Below, piece by piece: positions 1-13,205 of a stretch of DNA of 64,000 nt (its first letter is position 1; every line of letters begins with the position of its first letter). The notes below the pieces were generated by a model. The model made no database searches and had not been told where the DNA came from. It saw nothing but the letters and a program-made list of their open reading frames with translations. The stretch is from Mesostigma viride (lineage: Eukaryota > Streptophyta > Mesostigmatophyceae > Mesostigmatales > Mesostigmataceae), in contig RPFO01000644.1 in NCBI GenBank assembly GCA_009746045.1, positions 582,501 through 646,500 on the forward strand. The letters run 5' to 3'. Position numbers and translations under genes: made by a program.

Positions 1-52
1 GCTTGTGAGTGTCCATTTATGCACATGCGTTCCTTCCCCCTCTCCCGCTCCC

Positions 53-246
53 ACTCCCACTCCCACTCCCACTCCCACTCCCACTCCGACTCCCTCTCCC
101 TCTCCCTCTCCCTCTCCCTCTCCCTCTCCCTCTCCCTCTCCCTCTCCCTCTCCCTCTCCCTCTCCCTCTCCCTCTCCCTCTCCCTCTCCCTCTCCCTCTC
201 CCTCTCCCTCTCCCTCTCCCTCTCCCTCTCCCTCTCCCTCTCCCTC
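53..246. repeat. Hexanucleotide array, CCACTC then CCTCTC
   Basis: About 38 bases of CCACTC units pass abruptly into about 156 bases of nearly perfect CCTCTC units. All three forward frames stay open only because of the repeat (Ser-Pro, Leu-Pro and Ser-Leu dipeptides), so these frames are not genes. Confidence 0.95.
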
Positions 247-1063
247 TGTGCCACGCGCGTGTATAGCATAGGTGGAGGTAACCACGATGATCAAGCCCCC
301 CCCTTCAAGCCTCCCCCGTCATTTTGTGGTCGTTCAACAGCCCAGGAAGATGTCCTTGATTGGTAATCCAGCTGCCAACATGGACAATGATCTGCGTCCA
401 CTCAGCAACGTGTCCACCCATCATGCCGCACTCACAGGCCACCGCCCCACTTGTCGAGCGCTTGCTCGCCATCGCTCGCAGAGTCAGCATCGAACCCCAG
501 CTGATGCAGCATGCGCACCAGCACCTGCGAATGCGCGAGGGGCGAAAATGCACACCGATGACAGCTCAAGGGGGGGGGGCAGTTAGCTACTAGCACATGC
601 ACAGGCAGGGGAATGCTCAGCGTTTGTTTAAGGCAGGATAGGCCCCCACGTGAAAAAGGGAAATGGCCCCCCCACACAGGAAAGGGATTGATGAGGCTGA
701 AGAAAGAGAAGCTGAGCAGGAGGGAGCAGAGGCAGGGACCATCATGATTCATGGCGTGACCGCGGCGAAGGGAGGTCCTGCGTTCCAAAAACAGTACGTT
801 CTTCAACTGAAGCAAGGACATGGTCCAACATCAACCGCGGAACAGCTCAGAGACAGGGAGGGGAAAGGGAAGGGGCAGGGAGGGGGGAGGGGTTAACAGA
901 CCACCAGGCCACGAGACGGAATACTGCCGCAATGCGAGCACAAGGAGGGAAGTGGCATGGTTGTGGCCATGCAACGACATTGCTGGGGGCTACCCCATGG
1001 CCATGGTGGAGTGGGAAAGGAGGGAGGAGAAGGCAAACAACGGCCAGGATTACTTTAGAACTG

Positions 1064-1236
1064 ATGGTGGTGGTGGTGGTGGTGGTGGTGGTGGTGGTGG
1101 TGGTGGTGGTGGTGGTGGTGGTGGTGGTGGTGGTGGTGGTGGTGGTGGTGGTGGTGGTGGTGGTGGTGGTGGTGGTGGTGGTGGTGGTGGTGGTGGTGGT
1201 GGTGGTGGTGGTGGTGGTGGTGGTGGTGGTGGTGGT
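1064..1236. repeat. (GGT)n microsatellite
   Basis: An almost uninterrupted GGT trinucleotide run of about 172 bases is followed by impure GGC/GGA/GGT repeats to about 1325. The poly-Gly, poly-Val and poly-His frames through it are artefacts of the repeat. Confidence 0.95.
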
Positions 1237-3428
1237 GATGGCGGCGCGGAGGAGGAGGAGGAGGTGCTGGTGGTGGTGGTTGTGATGGCGGCAGCGGCGG
1301 CGGCGGTGGTGGTACTGTGGTGGTGGCAGTGCCCATGTTAACCACAGTGCATTGAGGACGGATGCAGTGACAGCGCCAACAACATGTGACCAGGATTCAC
1401 CACGTACAGATACCACCGAAGGAAACACTAGTGTAAAGGAATTGAGAAAAAAATTGTCCCAAGTGCCACAACCTAACACCTTCAGCTACCAACACGGAAA
1501 CAGTGCAAGCTGTTACCCACAAAAGCTACCTTGCCCCTTGGATTAAATAACGTCACGGCGTCACGGTGCCAACATGGTAGTGCCGTGGCAATAAAAAGAT
1601 AGTGACGGATACCAAGGGCTGTTGTTGCATCCAAACAAGACAGCGTGGCGCCCAGGTGATCTTTCAGCCAAATAACATGGTACACTAGCAAGGCCATCTG
1701 TCGAGCATGCTGAACACGCATCCAAGCGCACCACGCAGTTACTCCTCCACATGCGCCCCTACGCGAGAGTGGACGGAACCAAGAACAAACATTTGGTGCA
1801 GCGGACACATGGCATTTGCTACGAGTGCCCCTTCACACGTGCCAGACTTGATCCCCCCGCTTGCAGGAATGGGCAATCCCCTGTTAGGGTACGGCCGGCC
1901 AAAGTTTGCTGTGGCTACGCATGGACTAGCTCACCGTGCGTCCACAACAAACGAAGGGCACATTACCGTGCGAATAAATACGGATTCGTCCGCCACGAGA
2001 GCTCTCTTCTTCAAAGAGTGCGATAAATGATGCGTCGCGGAATGCCAGGCTTCCGAATGCCGCCACTCGCCAGGGGTTGTGCATGCAGAGGAGGTTCGAG
2101 ATGTCGGTGACACGCATGGCGATATCTCATGGCTAGAGTGACCGCCACTGCGGACCTGTACTCGTAAATCTGGCATACCAGGGCTATCATATGACTGATC
2201 CCGGGATCGCGGGCACACGGGCTTCTTGTGAATTGGGGTACTATCGAGCCCCGGCGAGACAGGATTGTCGCCTTGAAATGAGGTAGGAGCCTTAACATTT
2301 CCTCGAGGTAACGGTCTTACAGGGCCACCTTGGATAAGTCGTTTTGCTATTATCGTACCAATTCGCGAATTAGCGGCCATTTCCCTTCTGCGGCGAGGAC
2401 CGCGCGGAATCCCGGAGGGCGCGGGCTGGCCCTCCTCCAAAATGACTCAGTAAATTCCCGAAATATGTAGTTTTCCTGTATTTACATGCAAGCAAGTATC
2501 CATCGGTATCCAATGCGAGCCTGTCGACCACACCATCATCTCATCATACCCGCGCGATTATTCGCCGCCATGGCTCAGGCCTCGGACCTGTACTTAGCCA
2601 GCTTAGCCCGTTTGCCGGTGCTGACAGTCTCCGCCGTGCCAGCTCAATCCCATGACGACCTGTTGCAACCCATGACGACCGTGCGGGATTCGCCACGTGT
2701 GCCGCACTTGGCGGATTACGTCGCCCCGTAACGTTGTTATTCGCAGCTTTTGACGTTTCCAATTCGTGAGTTCGTGATGGGCACTTGGGCAGTCGAACAT
2801 GGTTGCGACTTGCGAAGCGGCGGGATAGGAAATACCTAGAATATACCAACGCCGGGCCGATACGACGAGACGAACGTACTATTTTCGCTACGGCAGGCTT
2901 TGGACGTATCCTACCAGGAGCCGAGCTGAGCCAAGTAGCCAAGTCAATGCAGGAATCGTCAGTCAGTCAGTTGGATCCCAGGAAATCGGAGGCAGGTCAT
3001 TCGCATCCCGCACCGTAGCTCCGGGTGTTCAACCCGTAGTACGGAGGACTTTTGCGCGTCCAGTGTCATACGGTAACCGGTGTGGCTGAATGACTGGGAC
3101 TCTGGGAGTCTGTGACTGTCGTCTACAGCACATTCATATGAAGGGGTACACGTGTCCGAGTCCGACGCGCGGAGACGAACCCATAGCCAGCACGGCACAC
3201 AATTTCGAGACACAACCGAGTAAATTATGGGCTTTCAGGTGGGGAGTACAGAGGGCTGTCGTATTCGCAACTGAATAGTCAAATTCAAGCGCGATAACTA
3301 GAATATATTTATATCTGGGAACGTCGTTATCAGCATCCTGTTGCTATCAAGAACACCAGTCCTGTCACTCCTGTGCAGTTTGCACGATGGCCAGGAGCCG
3401 ATAGTGCCGCCGGCCAACAATCGTCGCC

Positions 3429-6400
3429 ATGCGCACCACTGCGGCGTTTTCGTTGTCTAGCACTTCTGCCCGGCCAGCTCTGCGTCGTAGTTGCCTGCAG
3501 AAAAAATGTGCGCAAGCCGGCTCGCGAAGGATTAAGCATCCGACGCACTGGCTTAGCAGGCCCGAATTCTTGCGCATTGCGCGGCCTCCGATACAGAATG
3601 CCAGTTATCCTCGTATACATGCCTCAATCGATGTCCAGAACGCAGGCGAGGCTGCAGCCTCTGGTCCACGACTTTCGGATATACTGGAGAATGTCCTGTC
3701 TAGTAATCAGCCCGAGATCTCCGTCCTAATGATCCCCGCCAGCGCCATGGTAGAGATTAGCCCTGACGTGGCATTTTCAAACCCGCTCTGGCAGATCAAA
3801 GGGCGCAACGACTATGTCGCAGCTTCGGGCACATGGAATGGCCTACAGCGCGTGGTGAGCCTCGACTTCCATGCCACTGTCCTCCAGTGTCCGTCATGGT
3901 CTTTCACGCTACATGTCGTGGTCTTTCTCAGGCTCTTTTATAATCGTTTCCTCCACCTTAACCGTCGTCTGCAGTCAGGTCGTTCCGAAGCATCCCTCCC
4001 TCTGCGATCAAGCCATGTGCACCAAACATCGGAGGCCGATGGTTCCCACGCCACATTCTTTCCTTAGTCCTTTCATAATCCGTTTTGAGTGTAGTAATCT
4101 ATTTTGCAGACAAGATGGCAACACTTGTTTGAAAAGTAAGAAAGCCTCATCAGTACTTGCCATCAGCATGCTCGCAAGTTCCCCTAGGCATGCCGCACTC
4201 GCCGCCGTCCGCATGATGCCCGCACGAGCCAGCTTCCCCTGAAAATCCCTTGTATATCTTGAACATACATTTGATTGTATATTTTGAACATACATATGAT
4301 TGTATATCTTGAAAATACATTTGCAACACACACACACACACACATCTCTCTTTTGAAGTACTTCCGACAAACAACCAAGGTCTCCCTCTCCATGTCCTCC
4401 CCATCCATCCCCTGCTATCCCTGCGGACCCTTGGGGTTGCTCGTCCTAGCTCATCCGCCCTAGCGGTAACTGTTGCCGTGCAGGTACCATTACTTCGCTG
4501 CCTCCGATACCACATACCCTTCCCAAACACCCCGTTCCGGTGCATGCATGCGCTGTGCTTGCTACCCTCTTGCACGTCATACCGCCGTGCAATTTATCAA
4601 CCAAAGACATCATGTCGCGGTGCATGTTCTACCCATCGGCTGTGTGCTGCGTCTCGGTGGCTGGCCCCCTGCACAGCTACTCCCCTCATCTAAAACTCGC
4701 GTCCGCAGCATCACGCAGCTGCAGCCGTCCGAGGTGGACGTCCGGTATGTGGGCGATGGACGCGGGGAGGTGACGTACGGCATAGACATTGGTGTACCAC
4801 GGTACTTGCACACGTGGCGGTGACGTATGCCACATCCATGAGGGTACGCACATTCTACTAGGAGGCTGTGCAGTGTAAAAGGCAGGGGGTGTTCGGGCTC
4901 CATGCGCGTGCGGCGGTCTGTCTCAGTGCACATGGGGTGGTGTGGCTTAAAGCTCATGCGGACTGGTGGGTGCGCGTCCATGGAGCGCAGCAGTCGGTCC
5001 CACGGCTGATGAAATACCATCATCTCCTGCGGGGGCAGTGCGTTAGCTACCGCCGCACATGACGACGACATCAGCGCTGCCAGCATACCGTGACACCAGT
5101 TCCTTGGCTGGCCCACAGGGAGCGCATGCCACCTGTCCTCACAACATCGGCCCCTTCTGCCTGTCGCACCCACGCCCTCACGCCGCATGAGCATGGTCAG
5201 GGTTCCTTGGCACGAGTGCCACCCACAAGGGGACATGGTGTGCCCCTCTCCCATCTCCCTGCCCTTCATTCCTGTATGCGGCCGCCCGTACCAAGGTCCG
5301 TGGTGTCCTGCAGTGAGGCGTAGTGTGGCGCTGGTCCTTGCGATGAGTTAATCACTTGGCGCATGGAATCATGATGGGCTGATGCTGGGCGGATGGAGCT
5401 GCCATGGTTGGATGATTGCCCGATGTGCTGGTGTGTGGCCCACCATTCATGCATTATGCTGGCTAACCCCTCTCCTCGATTCCCCCCCCCCTGATGCATA
5501 TGCTGGTAATCCTTACTAAACTACCACCACCCCACTCCCTCGGCCTGCAGGTGGGAGGTGGAGTGGGTTCCTGAGAACCTGCGCTGGCTGGAGGCGCTCG
5601 GGCGCGCATGGCCCGGGGTGGAGGTCAAGTTTGTCGACCTGCTGGATAAAGTGGGGCAGGTGAGCCTGGGGTGTTGGAGGGATCAAGTGGGCCAAGATTG
5701 TTGGTGAAGGCTATTCATAGGTGGGGTTGCGATTGGTAAGAGGAGGGCGTATGGTATAAGGAGTTCATGGGCCAACGTGTTGCAGGGGCATGGAGGCCTT
5801 ACAGCATATTGCACGGGACCAAAATTCCACTCCGTTGGGATCAAGCCCCTTTTCTAATACCCTTTGAAGTGCATTCACATCGGGAGTGCTCCCACCTGAA
5901 CGGCAACGGCAAATCCGGCCAATGTCATACAGTGACCTTGCTCCCACCGGACATGGTGGCAATGTTGCAAATTCCCCCGAGTTGCGATGGAAGTAGACGG
6001 GACCCCGAGTTGCGATGGAAGTAGACGGGACTGCTCATTTGCTGGACCAGACCAGTCCCCATCGACTCCCACAAAGCCCCGAATTTGTGCCCCGCAATGA
6101 CTGTGTCCGCTTGATACCCCGAAAAGTCGTTTGCGCCGTACCTTTCCCTCTCAATTCCTGACTAAGGCACAAACTGTACCGTGAACTGTCGCTACCTACA
6201 AAGTGGTATGGACTACTGGTGGCACGCCGTGCCAATGGTTTTCAGGGGATTTTGCGACCCTACCAGGTGCCGGCGGGGGTCACGTGCGCGTCAGTCCCAG
6301 TTACTCCCAATGTGCGAGTAAATTCTTTTTCTTTTCTTTTTTTTTTTTTTCGCACAACCCCCGAAGCAATTTGGCGGAATTTTTGTTCAGTGTGAAAATG

Positions 6401-9400
6401 CTTTTAATTAACAGGGACCATTGTACCATGGTGGTCCCCCTGTTTAAACCACAGGGGGGGGGAGCAAGTGGTATGGTCAGCTAACATTAACACCCATCAT
6501 ACGAACTCATGGATAGTGGTTATGAATGCGCAAGATTGCGGTATTGTGTAAACGTAAAAGCGTGTATTACTGGCATGTAGTATCATCGTGCATTGAAAGT
6601 CATGGTGAAGAACATGAAGCTGTTCCCCTGCTCATCAAATGTTTTCAGGGAACGTCATGGTTAAGGGAAAAGGGAAGGAAACTGTTCTCATGCCCATAAA
6701 CCTGTTTCAGGGCTGCCCCTGCGCGCCTTTCTTTATATCTGTGCAACGATTGCTAAACTTATGATTTCTCCATACTGTGTGGCTGATGCTTGATTGTGCT
6801 TGTGTATGTGCGTGTGTTCGTGTGTCCGGGCATGACTGCCCCCCTGCCCGTGCCCCGTGTCGTCCACCTGTCCCACCCCTCTTGCAGCGGAGCACCTTCT
6901 CCTGGGCCGGCGTCATCAAACTGTTCCAACGAGCCATCACTGATGGGGTCCTGCTCATCCCTGTCGCGCTCATCCGAGGCAGCTCCACACTCACGTTTCG
7001 GGACACCAGGGGGGACAGCGGGGGCCCAGGGTGAGCGCACACAGGCACACAGGAACGCAGGCACACAGGCACTCAGGCACACAGGTGCACAGGCACACAG
7101 GCACGCAGGCGTGCGCTGGCCATTGGATGGCATGCCGTCTACTGTAGATGATTGATAGACAGTATAGTAGTATCCATACAACGGGTAAAGAAATCCTCTA
7201 ATAGTTGAAGTTCTGTCGTCTCGGCATATTGCTTGGCACCTCAGGTCATACCGTCCACCGTAGGATGGGAAGGTGGACTCGGGTGGGGTGGACTGGATGA
7301 GCTATGGCGTGCTTGTGGTGGTTTTAGAGTCCAGCGATAGGCCTGCCAGCACCCACCGTAAGTAGGAGCACCATAAATGCACACTGATAGTCATGCACCT
7401 GTATTACTCTAGTGCATGATAGCAACCTAAGTACTGTCCGAGGAGTCTGAGGACTCACAAGCAGCCAATCCCTACCGTGTATCATAGCTGACGCCCCTGC
7501 CTTGTCACCAAGAGGGGGGACAGTTGGTAGAATGAAGTTCTCTGGGTCGCTGGTCAGGGCTGTTCTGTAACACTCACTAGAGACCTGCGTGATCGTGGTT
7601 GTGTTGGGTCTTAATCCGAACCTTTTGAGCTGCAAAAGCGCCGTTTGCCCCAGACGAGCTGGTGTTAGCTTCACCGTAGGAGAGCGAGACCAGAGTCAAA
7701 TGTCTTTGAGAAAAGTCCGTATTGTACCAGGTGCAAGGGAGACCGCCGTAGTATGGGATAGCCGCTGGCTGTGGGTCCCAGCTATTCTTCAGTTTGTGGC
7801 AAACGGGATCGCAATCAAGGTTTATTTACTTGCATTCCATGCGGGAGCCCCAACCCGAACTATCTGCACTGGTACTACCTTTGTGTTGTGCCGCACCACT
7901 GCCCTATGTGTATGTCAGGTATCCATTCAGGGGCATGGGGCCGGCCTTCCCTCTCTTCAAGCATTATGTCAAGCCAAACTTCTCCTTCTTAATAAAGGCT
8001 TTGCGAGGATCCATCCCAACCTGTTTGTCAACGTTTTATACCACAATTCACTTACCTCTGTGGATTTGCACTCTGTCCTCCTCCTCCTCCTCCTCCTCCT
8101 CCTCCTCCTCCTCCTCCTCCTCCTCCTCCTCCTCCTCCTCCTCCTCCTCCTCCTCCTCCTCCTCCTCCTCCTCCTCCTCCTCCTCCTCCTCCTCCTCCTC
8201 CTCCTCCTCCTCCTCCTCCTCCTCCTCCTCCTCTTCCTCCTCCTCCTCCTCCTCCTCCTCCTCCTCCTCCTCCTCCTCCTCCTCCTCCTCCTCCTCCTCC
8301 TCCTCCTCCTCCTCCTCCTCCTCCTCCTCCTCCTCCTCCTCCTCCTCCTCCTCCTCCTCCTCCTCCTCCTCCTCCTCCTCCTCCTCCTCCTCCTCCTCCT
8401 CCTCCTCCTCCTCCTCCTCCTTCTCCTCCTCCTCCTCCTCCTCCTCCTCCTCCTTGCACTCTGTCCTCTTCCTGATACCGTACGTCTCAGCATGTCCACG
8501 ATGTCTCGGGAATTTCCATGACCGCCACGGTTGCCCCCACGTGCAGCCAAGCAGCCGCGTACAAGATGGTGCGTCACGTGGAGACGCTGGAATTAGTCGA
8601 CATTCTGCGCGCGGGGGGGCTCAAGAATCGCCGGATCGCCCGCGATCTGAGGCTGTTCCTGGAGGCGCGCCGGCCGCCCTCGCAGGACGAGTTCGAGTGG
8701 TACGAGACGGTACGTGCAACTATGACGTGATGAACAACATGGTATCATTTAAGTATAGGAACACCGAACGTGTTGGTAGTATTCTTTTGTATTTTGGGTG
8801 CTTGCCGCCCTCGCAGGACAACTTAATTGAGTGGTGCGAGACGGTACGCATAATTACAATCGACACATGTATCATATACTACTACTTAGGAACACAGAGT
8901 GTGGCTTGGATATATTTTGGGTTCTACCCATCACTGTCCACGTGACGAGTACGGGTGTTATGAGGCGGTGCGCCCCATGCGGCCGGGGAAAATCGCGCCC
9001 AGAAGGGACTTTCCATTTGCTGTTTTACCCAGGCCACTTGTGGGCCCACTCTTTAAGTGTGCGGATTCGAAGTTTGCAGCGTGTATGCTGGCCAGTGGGC
9101 GCAGGCAGGCGTGTACTATTCAGCAGAGATAAGTAGGCACATAGGTATCCATTAGTTGATCTCATTAGAGAGTGTGCCCGCCAAGTTTCTCTTATTGATC
9201 TTATGGGGCTGCGCTCAGTGTCTCTATAGCCCCCCTCAGTTGCGCCTCACCTCTTCAATAGGGGCGACTTTGTGTAAATTGCAAGCATTATGGTAGCTAC
9301 TGTATAAGAAGTGATAAGATCGATACTTGCCGGCAGGATACCCCCCATTAGTCCATGACCAACCTGTACGTGTTTCCAGGGTCACCTTGCCTTGAGATTT

Positions 9401-10955
9401 GCCTCATTGAATCATCAGCATGGTCACGGGGAGCACACGCAACTGGTGCACTTCTTGAGGCCGTATATTGCGGCAAATCAGCCTGCGAGGATAGGCAGCC
9501 CCGGTGTCTTGAGAACTACTGTCAAGGAAAGTACTAGGAAACCGATGGTGAATGATCACCGGCAGCACATGAATGTTTGCGCGATCGAGGCTTCGTGAGT
9601 GGTGACCCTAGCCTGCGGAGCCATGGCAGCCACTGGCCAGGCCAGGCACGCAAGCTCATGGGTAGACCATGCCCTGGGTGCGTTAAGTACCATGGAGTTG
9701 GAAAACTGCCATGTTTCGGCAAGTTAAGGGCGCTTTCATGGTAAATTAAAATGTGCCAGGGGTTTGTTATTGTGCAGGGACTGTTGGAACAGATGGGATG
9801 ATCCGCTGCACGCTGCATCCGGGGCTTGTTATTCATGCATATCTCCAGGCCCCGCAGCCTGCCGATGCGGCGCCCACTTTATGATTGGTGAGATGTGCAT
9901 GAGGTCTTGTCTAGGTTTGAGGAAAGGCAGTCTGGTCAACGCACAACATCAGCCCTGGTTGTGCCAGAGAGTCCGTGCGTATGATGCGTTCGCTGGCTCG
10001 ATCTCTCTGCAGGCCAGAACAGATGGACCGAGGTTCTTCAAATGATTGAATCCGTACTGTCGTAGCTTATGGTGCAATATATCTGCTTGATGTTCGCTGT
10101 CTCGTAATTCAGCATTTGTCGTAAACATGCTCGGGCGCTTAAGCGCTCCATGCGGGACTCGATCCCTTACGAAACCCAAACGTGTGTAAATATATGAGGA
10201 ACATGGGAGGTGATAGGCCCTTTTCCATGGCAGCAGAAGTGTCCCCTGACATTCATTGCTACTTCAATGCTGTATCGATGATCTGGGGGGCTGGTATGCT
10301 CTGGTAGCTGGTTGTGGTTAATCGGTGCGCACTCTTGCATTCCTTTTGCAAAGACAGGCAAAGCAAGGCATTTGCAAAGGCATTTTCAAAAAAGGAGCCA
10401 TACATCCTGGAAAGAAGCCATGGCGTAGTCATGTTCCGTGGCGCTAATGCCAGTAGAATCATCCACGCGGGCCTATTGCTGACATGGGTGATTAATCGAT
10501 CAAGAAGGTGGGCATTCGCGCTTTAGGACCAGATGTCCGGCCGTCACTTTTTGGAGGAGGTAAAGGCTTTTCTTCCGTTTAATGCACGTAATGCAGGCAT
10601 CCCTAGCTTATCTTGTCAGTGGTACGAATCATGATGCCACGCCCATTAAGTAAGCGTGGGTGCTCTATCTGCTGGCGTGCTGCACCTACCATGTGCGTAC
10701 GTGTGTGGCCGCCACATTCACACACAGGTGGAGGAGCGGCTGGAATGGGAGTCCGTGCCCGGCATGGGCCAGTTCGACATCGAAGGCCTGGATCCGAATG
10801 ATCAGAGCAAGTACGTGGCAGATATTTCCCTCTGGCTGACCTACGTGTCCGCCGTCACTGTCATCATCGGTGTGACGATTGCATGGGTGTACCTCTCCCA
10901 CCTGAAGAACGTGCAAGACATGCAGATGGGTACCTACTATTTTGATGATTATTGA
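3429..10955 (+). CDS. NTF2/SnoaL-fold plastid-type membrane protein, 6 exons, 378 aa
   Basis: Exons 3429-3854, 4677-4744, 5551-5659, 6888-7030, 8547-8709 and 10728-10955 join in phase with GT-AG borders (donors such as gtgagc, gtatgt, gtacgt). Residues 1-35 are rich in Ser, Ala and Arg and could be a plastid transit peptide. Residues 80-270 resemble the NTF2-like (DUF2358/SnoaL-like) proteins of plants and algae: FSNPLWQIKGRNDYVAA at 116-132, the strand LQPSEVDVRWEVEW and the later FSWAGVIKLF are characteristic in spacing. Residues 275-330 end in VPGMGQFDIEG, and 337-360 form one membrane helix close to the C-terminus. The function is not known. I infer a thylakoid- or envelope-anchored NTF2-fold protein. 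Intron 4 carries a 383-bp (CCT)n array, and intron 5 carries tandem copies of the exon 5 donor edge. The start is the first ATG of the transit-like segment. Confidence 0.82.
4250..4342. repeat. 25-bp AT-rich tandem repeat plus (CA)n in intron 1
   Basis: Three units of about 25 bp containing TTGTATATYTTGAA and ACATACATWTGA lie in intron 1 of the NTF2-fold gene and are followed by a short (CA)n run. Confidence 0.85.
7031..7112. repeat. Minisatellite starting at the exon 4 donor
   Basis: Immediately after the exon 4 donor (gtgagc at 7031), units of about 10 bp based on ACAGGCACAC repeat for about 75 bases. The array therefore begins within a few bases of a functional splice site. Confidence 0.85.
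8071..8453. repeat. (CCT)n microsatellite, about 383 bp, in intron 4
   Basis: About 127 CCT units with only two or three single-base interruptions lie in intron 4 of the NTF2-fold gene, ending about 90 bases before the exon 5 acceptor. The transcript strand is purely pyrimidine, so it could act as a very long polypyrimidine tract or form H-DNA. The poly-Leu, poly-Ser, poly-Arg and poly-Gly frames are artefacts. Confidence 0.97.
8681..8978 (+). repeat. Tandem copies of the exon 5 3' edge and donor
   Basis: The last 29 bases of exon 5 plus its donor (CGCAGGAC ... GAGACGgtacg) recur about 131 bp downstream at 8812-8847, and more diverged at about 8944-8973. The first copy keeps both a coding-like end and a gtacgc donor. 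The period is about 130 bp and includes intron sequence with shared blocks (TAGGAACAC, TATTTTGGGT). Confidence 0.85.
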
Positions 10956-11740
10956 ATAATAATCTTGCCGTTGTGTGTTCTATCAACATATTGGTCGTAT
11001 TTAGCCATGCAGCCAGTCTGTGGACAACACACACGTCACAGCTAGATCCCATTGGTCTGCAAGCACTTGCCTCTAGTAAGTACTACAAACAACTACTACA
11101 GCAGAATCCACCCTAAATGATTCTGCATGGCAGACTGTTAAGATATAGTTGGCAATTGCACGTTGCAATAGCATCCATTCCATGGTTTAAACTGTTAATT
11201 GTAACATAACTAACTGATCATGTACAGAAAGGTACTATGCCAGTCATCACGACACAATTACGTACTGGTCATCACCACGGCCGTCAAATGCTCTCCAAAG
11301 CCTGCCCCCCTTACCCCTACACACCTGCTATCTGGACATCTGCGCTACCGAGAGGTTCGACCAAAGCTACATGGCCATCTTATCAGTCCGTGACAACTGC
11401 GCCTAGCGCACCAAAAAGCCGGCGCAGTATGCCGAGCTGTTCGAGCCACCAATGTGTTGCGTTGAACTCCTGGTACTGCATCGGCCTGGTTTCATGATCG
11501 AACTCTGGGTTTGCGGGTGAACCCTGCCGGTATGCCCCTTAAAAACCCGCAGGCTCCGGGAGTTGTCTTCGTATTCTCCCTTACCGGCACCTCTACATGA
11601 GTTCCAAGCCTATCTGTCGCTGCTGGACCATATGGGGCAGCCCTACTGCATGGATCCGATATGCTTTTGCTCAATGTCAAAGCTTTATTGCACCCATGCA
11701 GTAGTTGCTAACTGGCTCGATCTCCCAGTGAGCAGTTTCA
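10956..11740. other. Gene-free stretch
   Basis: This is the 3' flank of the NTF2-fold gene. I see only short, unsupported open frames here. Confidence 0.6.
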
Positions 11741-12055
11741 CCCGTGTTTTTTTACAACGCCGGGTACATCGAGTTGTAGGTTTAGAACGCGATATGTATT
11801 GTGTTATTACGGTTATCTGACGCGTAGCAGACACAGTTGACACGAGATTTTCGGTCTGAAACTCAGTGGACGGTCTCCTCACATCCCCTGAAAAATCCTG
11901 GTATTTTTTCAATTATTTTTGTGACAGCCGACTGCATTCAAACAAATATGTACCACTGAAATCGAGCAGGTATTTTCGCGGGACAAAAGTGAAGACGATG
12001 GCGATGGCGACAGGAAGATCTCGCCAGTTCGCGCGAATTTCAGTGGCACGACCAT
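11741..12055 (-). mobile_element. Partial copy of the ACCCGTGTT-TIR DNA transposon
   Basis: The segment starts with ACCCGTGTT and continues with blocks matching, in order, the reverse complement of the element at 51988-52949: the TAGAACGCGAT block, ACGAGATTTT followed by GGTCTGAAACT, TTTTTGTGAC followed by GCCG, and TACCACTGAA. The second terminus is missing because the LINE fragment follows directly. No transposase is visible, so it is non-autonomous. Confidence 0.78.
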
Positions 12056-12089
12056 GCTAGCTGATGCGTGTATATGGGTTGATAAATAG

Positions 12090-13205
12090 CTTTTCCACGA
12101 GTATGTCGAGGTACATCTGCTGGTCAACCCCGCCCACTACCGAGGAGTCTGCATCCAGAGCGCCGCGCTCAAGTTGTTCATGCGCATGATCCTCAACCGC
12201 CTTCGTTCTGCTCTCGACCGTCACCTAGGGGAAAGTCAAGTGGGCTTTCGTCCTGAGCGCAACACCGTCATGGCCATCTTCGTCACGCGTCGCCTCTCCG
12301 AGGAAATCGCTCTCCTGCAACCTGGTGAGTTTCCCGCCATCCTGATCTTCGTCGACTTCATCAAGGCTTTTGATTCTGTCCTCTGGGACGCTCTATGGGC
12401 TGTCCTTGCTCGCGCTCGCGTCCCCACTCCCCTGATTACCGTCATCCACGCACGCTGTGTGAGGTCGGGGTCGACCACTTCGGTGCGCACTCAACACGGC
12501 TTTACCCCGCCATGCCCACTGCAGACCGGCGTCTGGCAGGGTTGCGTCCTGCTGCTGTACCTGTTTATTATTGTAGTGGATTATGTTATGCGCCAGGCAC
12601 GTGCTCGCTTCGCTAGCATTGCAGGCCGTGCCCCTGGCCTAGCGATCACGAACGAGCTTGGGGAAGGGGGGCCGACTAACAAGCAGAATTTACTAGCTGA
12701 CCTCATTTATGCCGACGACATCACGCTCATCGAGAAGCCGGAGTCTGCCCAACTTTGGCTGGACTGCCTGGCGCTCGAGGCTCGGGCGGTTGGTCTAGAA
12801 ATCGATCAGCCCTCACTCCAGACCCCAAACGGAGGCCCTGGCCCTCGGCATGGCAGGGCCCCCACCCACACTCCGCCCGCTCTTAGACGACACGTACCGA
12901 GGTCAACAACCCTACTTCAGGCCGCTTCAAGCTGCTCGGCAGTTGGCTTCCCAACTGCGAGCACGACCTGACGACACGCGGATCGGCATGCATGGCGTGG
13001 GCGCAACTCCATGACCACCCCCGCTGGTGGAGCAACCCCGCCCTACCCCGGATCGTCAAGCCTGACCTCTTCAAGGTCGTCATTCTGACGATCCTTACCT
13101 TTACGGCGCCGAGACCTGGACACTGACGCAGGAGCTGGAGCAACGACTCGACGGCAACGTCACCAAGATGCTGCACAAGGCCCCCTTTGGTTTGCATGCA
13201 CATTA
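12090..13205 (+). mobile_element. 5'-truncated LINE (non-LTR reverse transcriptase)
   Basis: The fragment opens within the reverse transcriptase: a Y-R-G-V-C block at about 12137, QVGFRPERNT at about 12240 (palm entry), FVDFIKAFDSV at about 12348 (catalytic Asp of motif A), and YADDITLI at about 12708 (motif C, YxDD). The open frame runs to 12971. A later segment in another frame carries YLYGAETWTLTQELEQRL at about 13095-13150, typical of the region after the reverse transcriptase in LINE ORF2. The endonuclease, ORF1 and 5' part are absent, so this is a dead 5'-truncated copy with at least one frame change. The clade is not certain; L1/RTEX-like is my best guess. Its 3' side runs into an (ATTA)n tail. 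Confidence 0.88.

Larger units (their letters stand above)
1..3428. other. Repeat-bearing intergenic region
   Basis: I see no convincing gene here. It holds a hexanucleotide array at 53-246 and a long (GGT)n array at 1064-1236 that grades into GGT/GCG-rich DNA to about 1325. The remainder has only short open frames without recognisable domains or good splice context. The upstream part of the NTF2-fold gene's promoter presumably lies at the right end, but no motif decides this. Confidence 0.6.

Noticed and set aside
1340-3428. Possible small genes among frames of 60-170 aa
   Set aside because: No domain, no consistent splice sites, and overlapping frames on both strands of similar quality.
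7589-8945. Large open frames through the (CCT)n tract (poly-Leu, poly-Ser, poly-Arg, poly-Gly)
   Set aside because: They exist in many frames on both strands only because a trinucleotide repeat has no stops. The region is an intron of the NTF2-fold gene.
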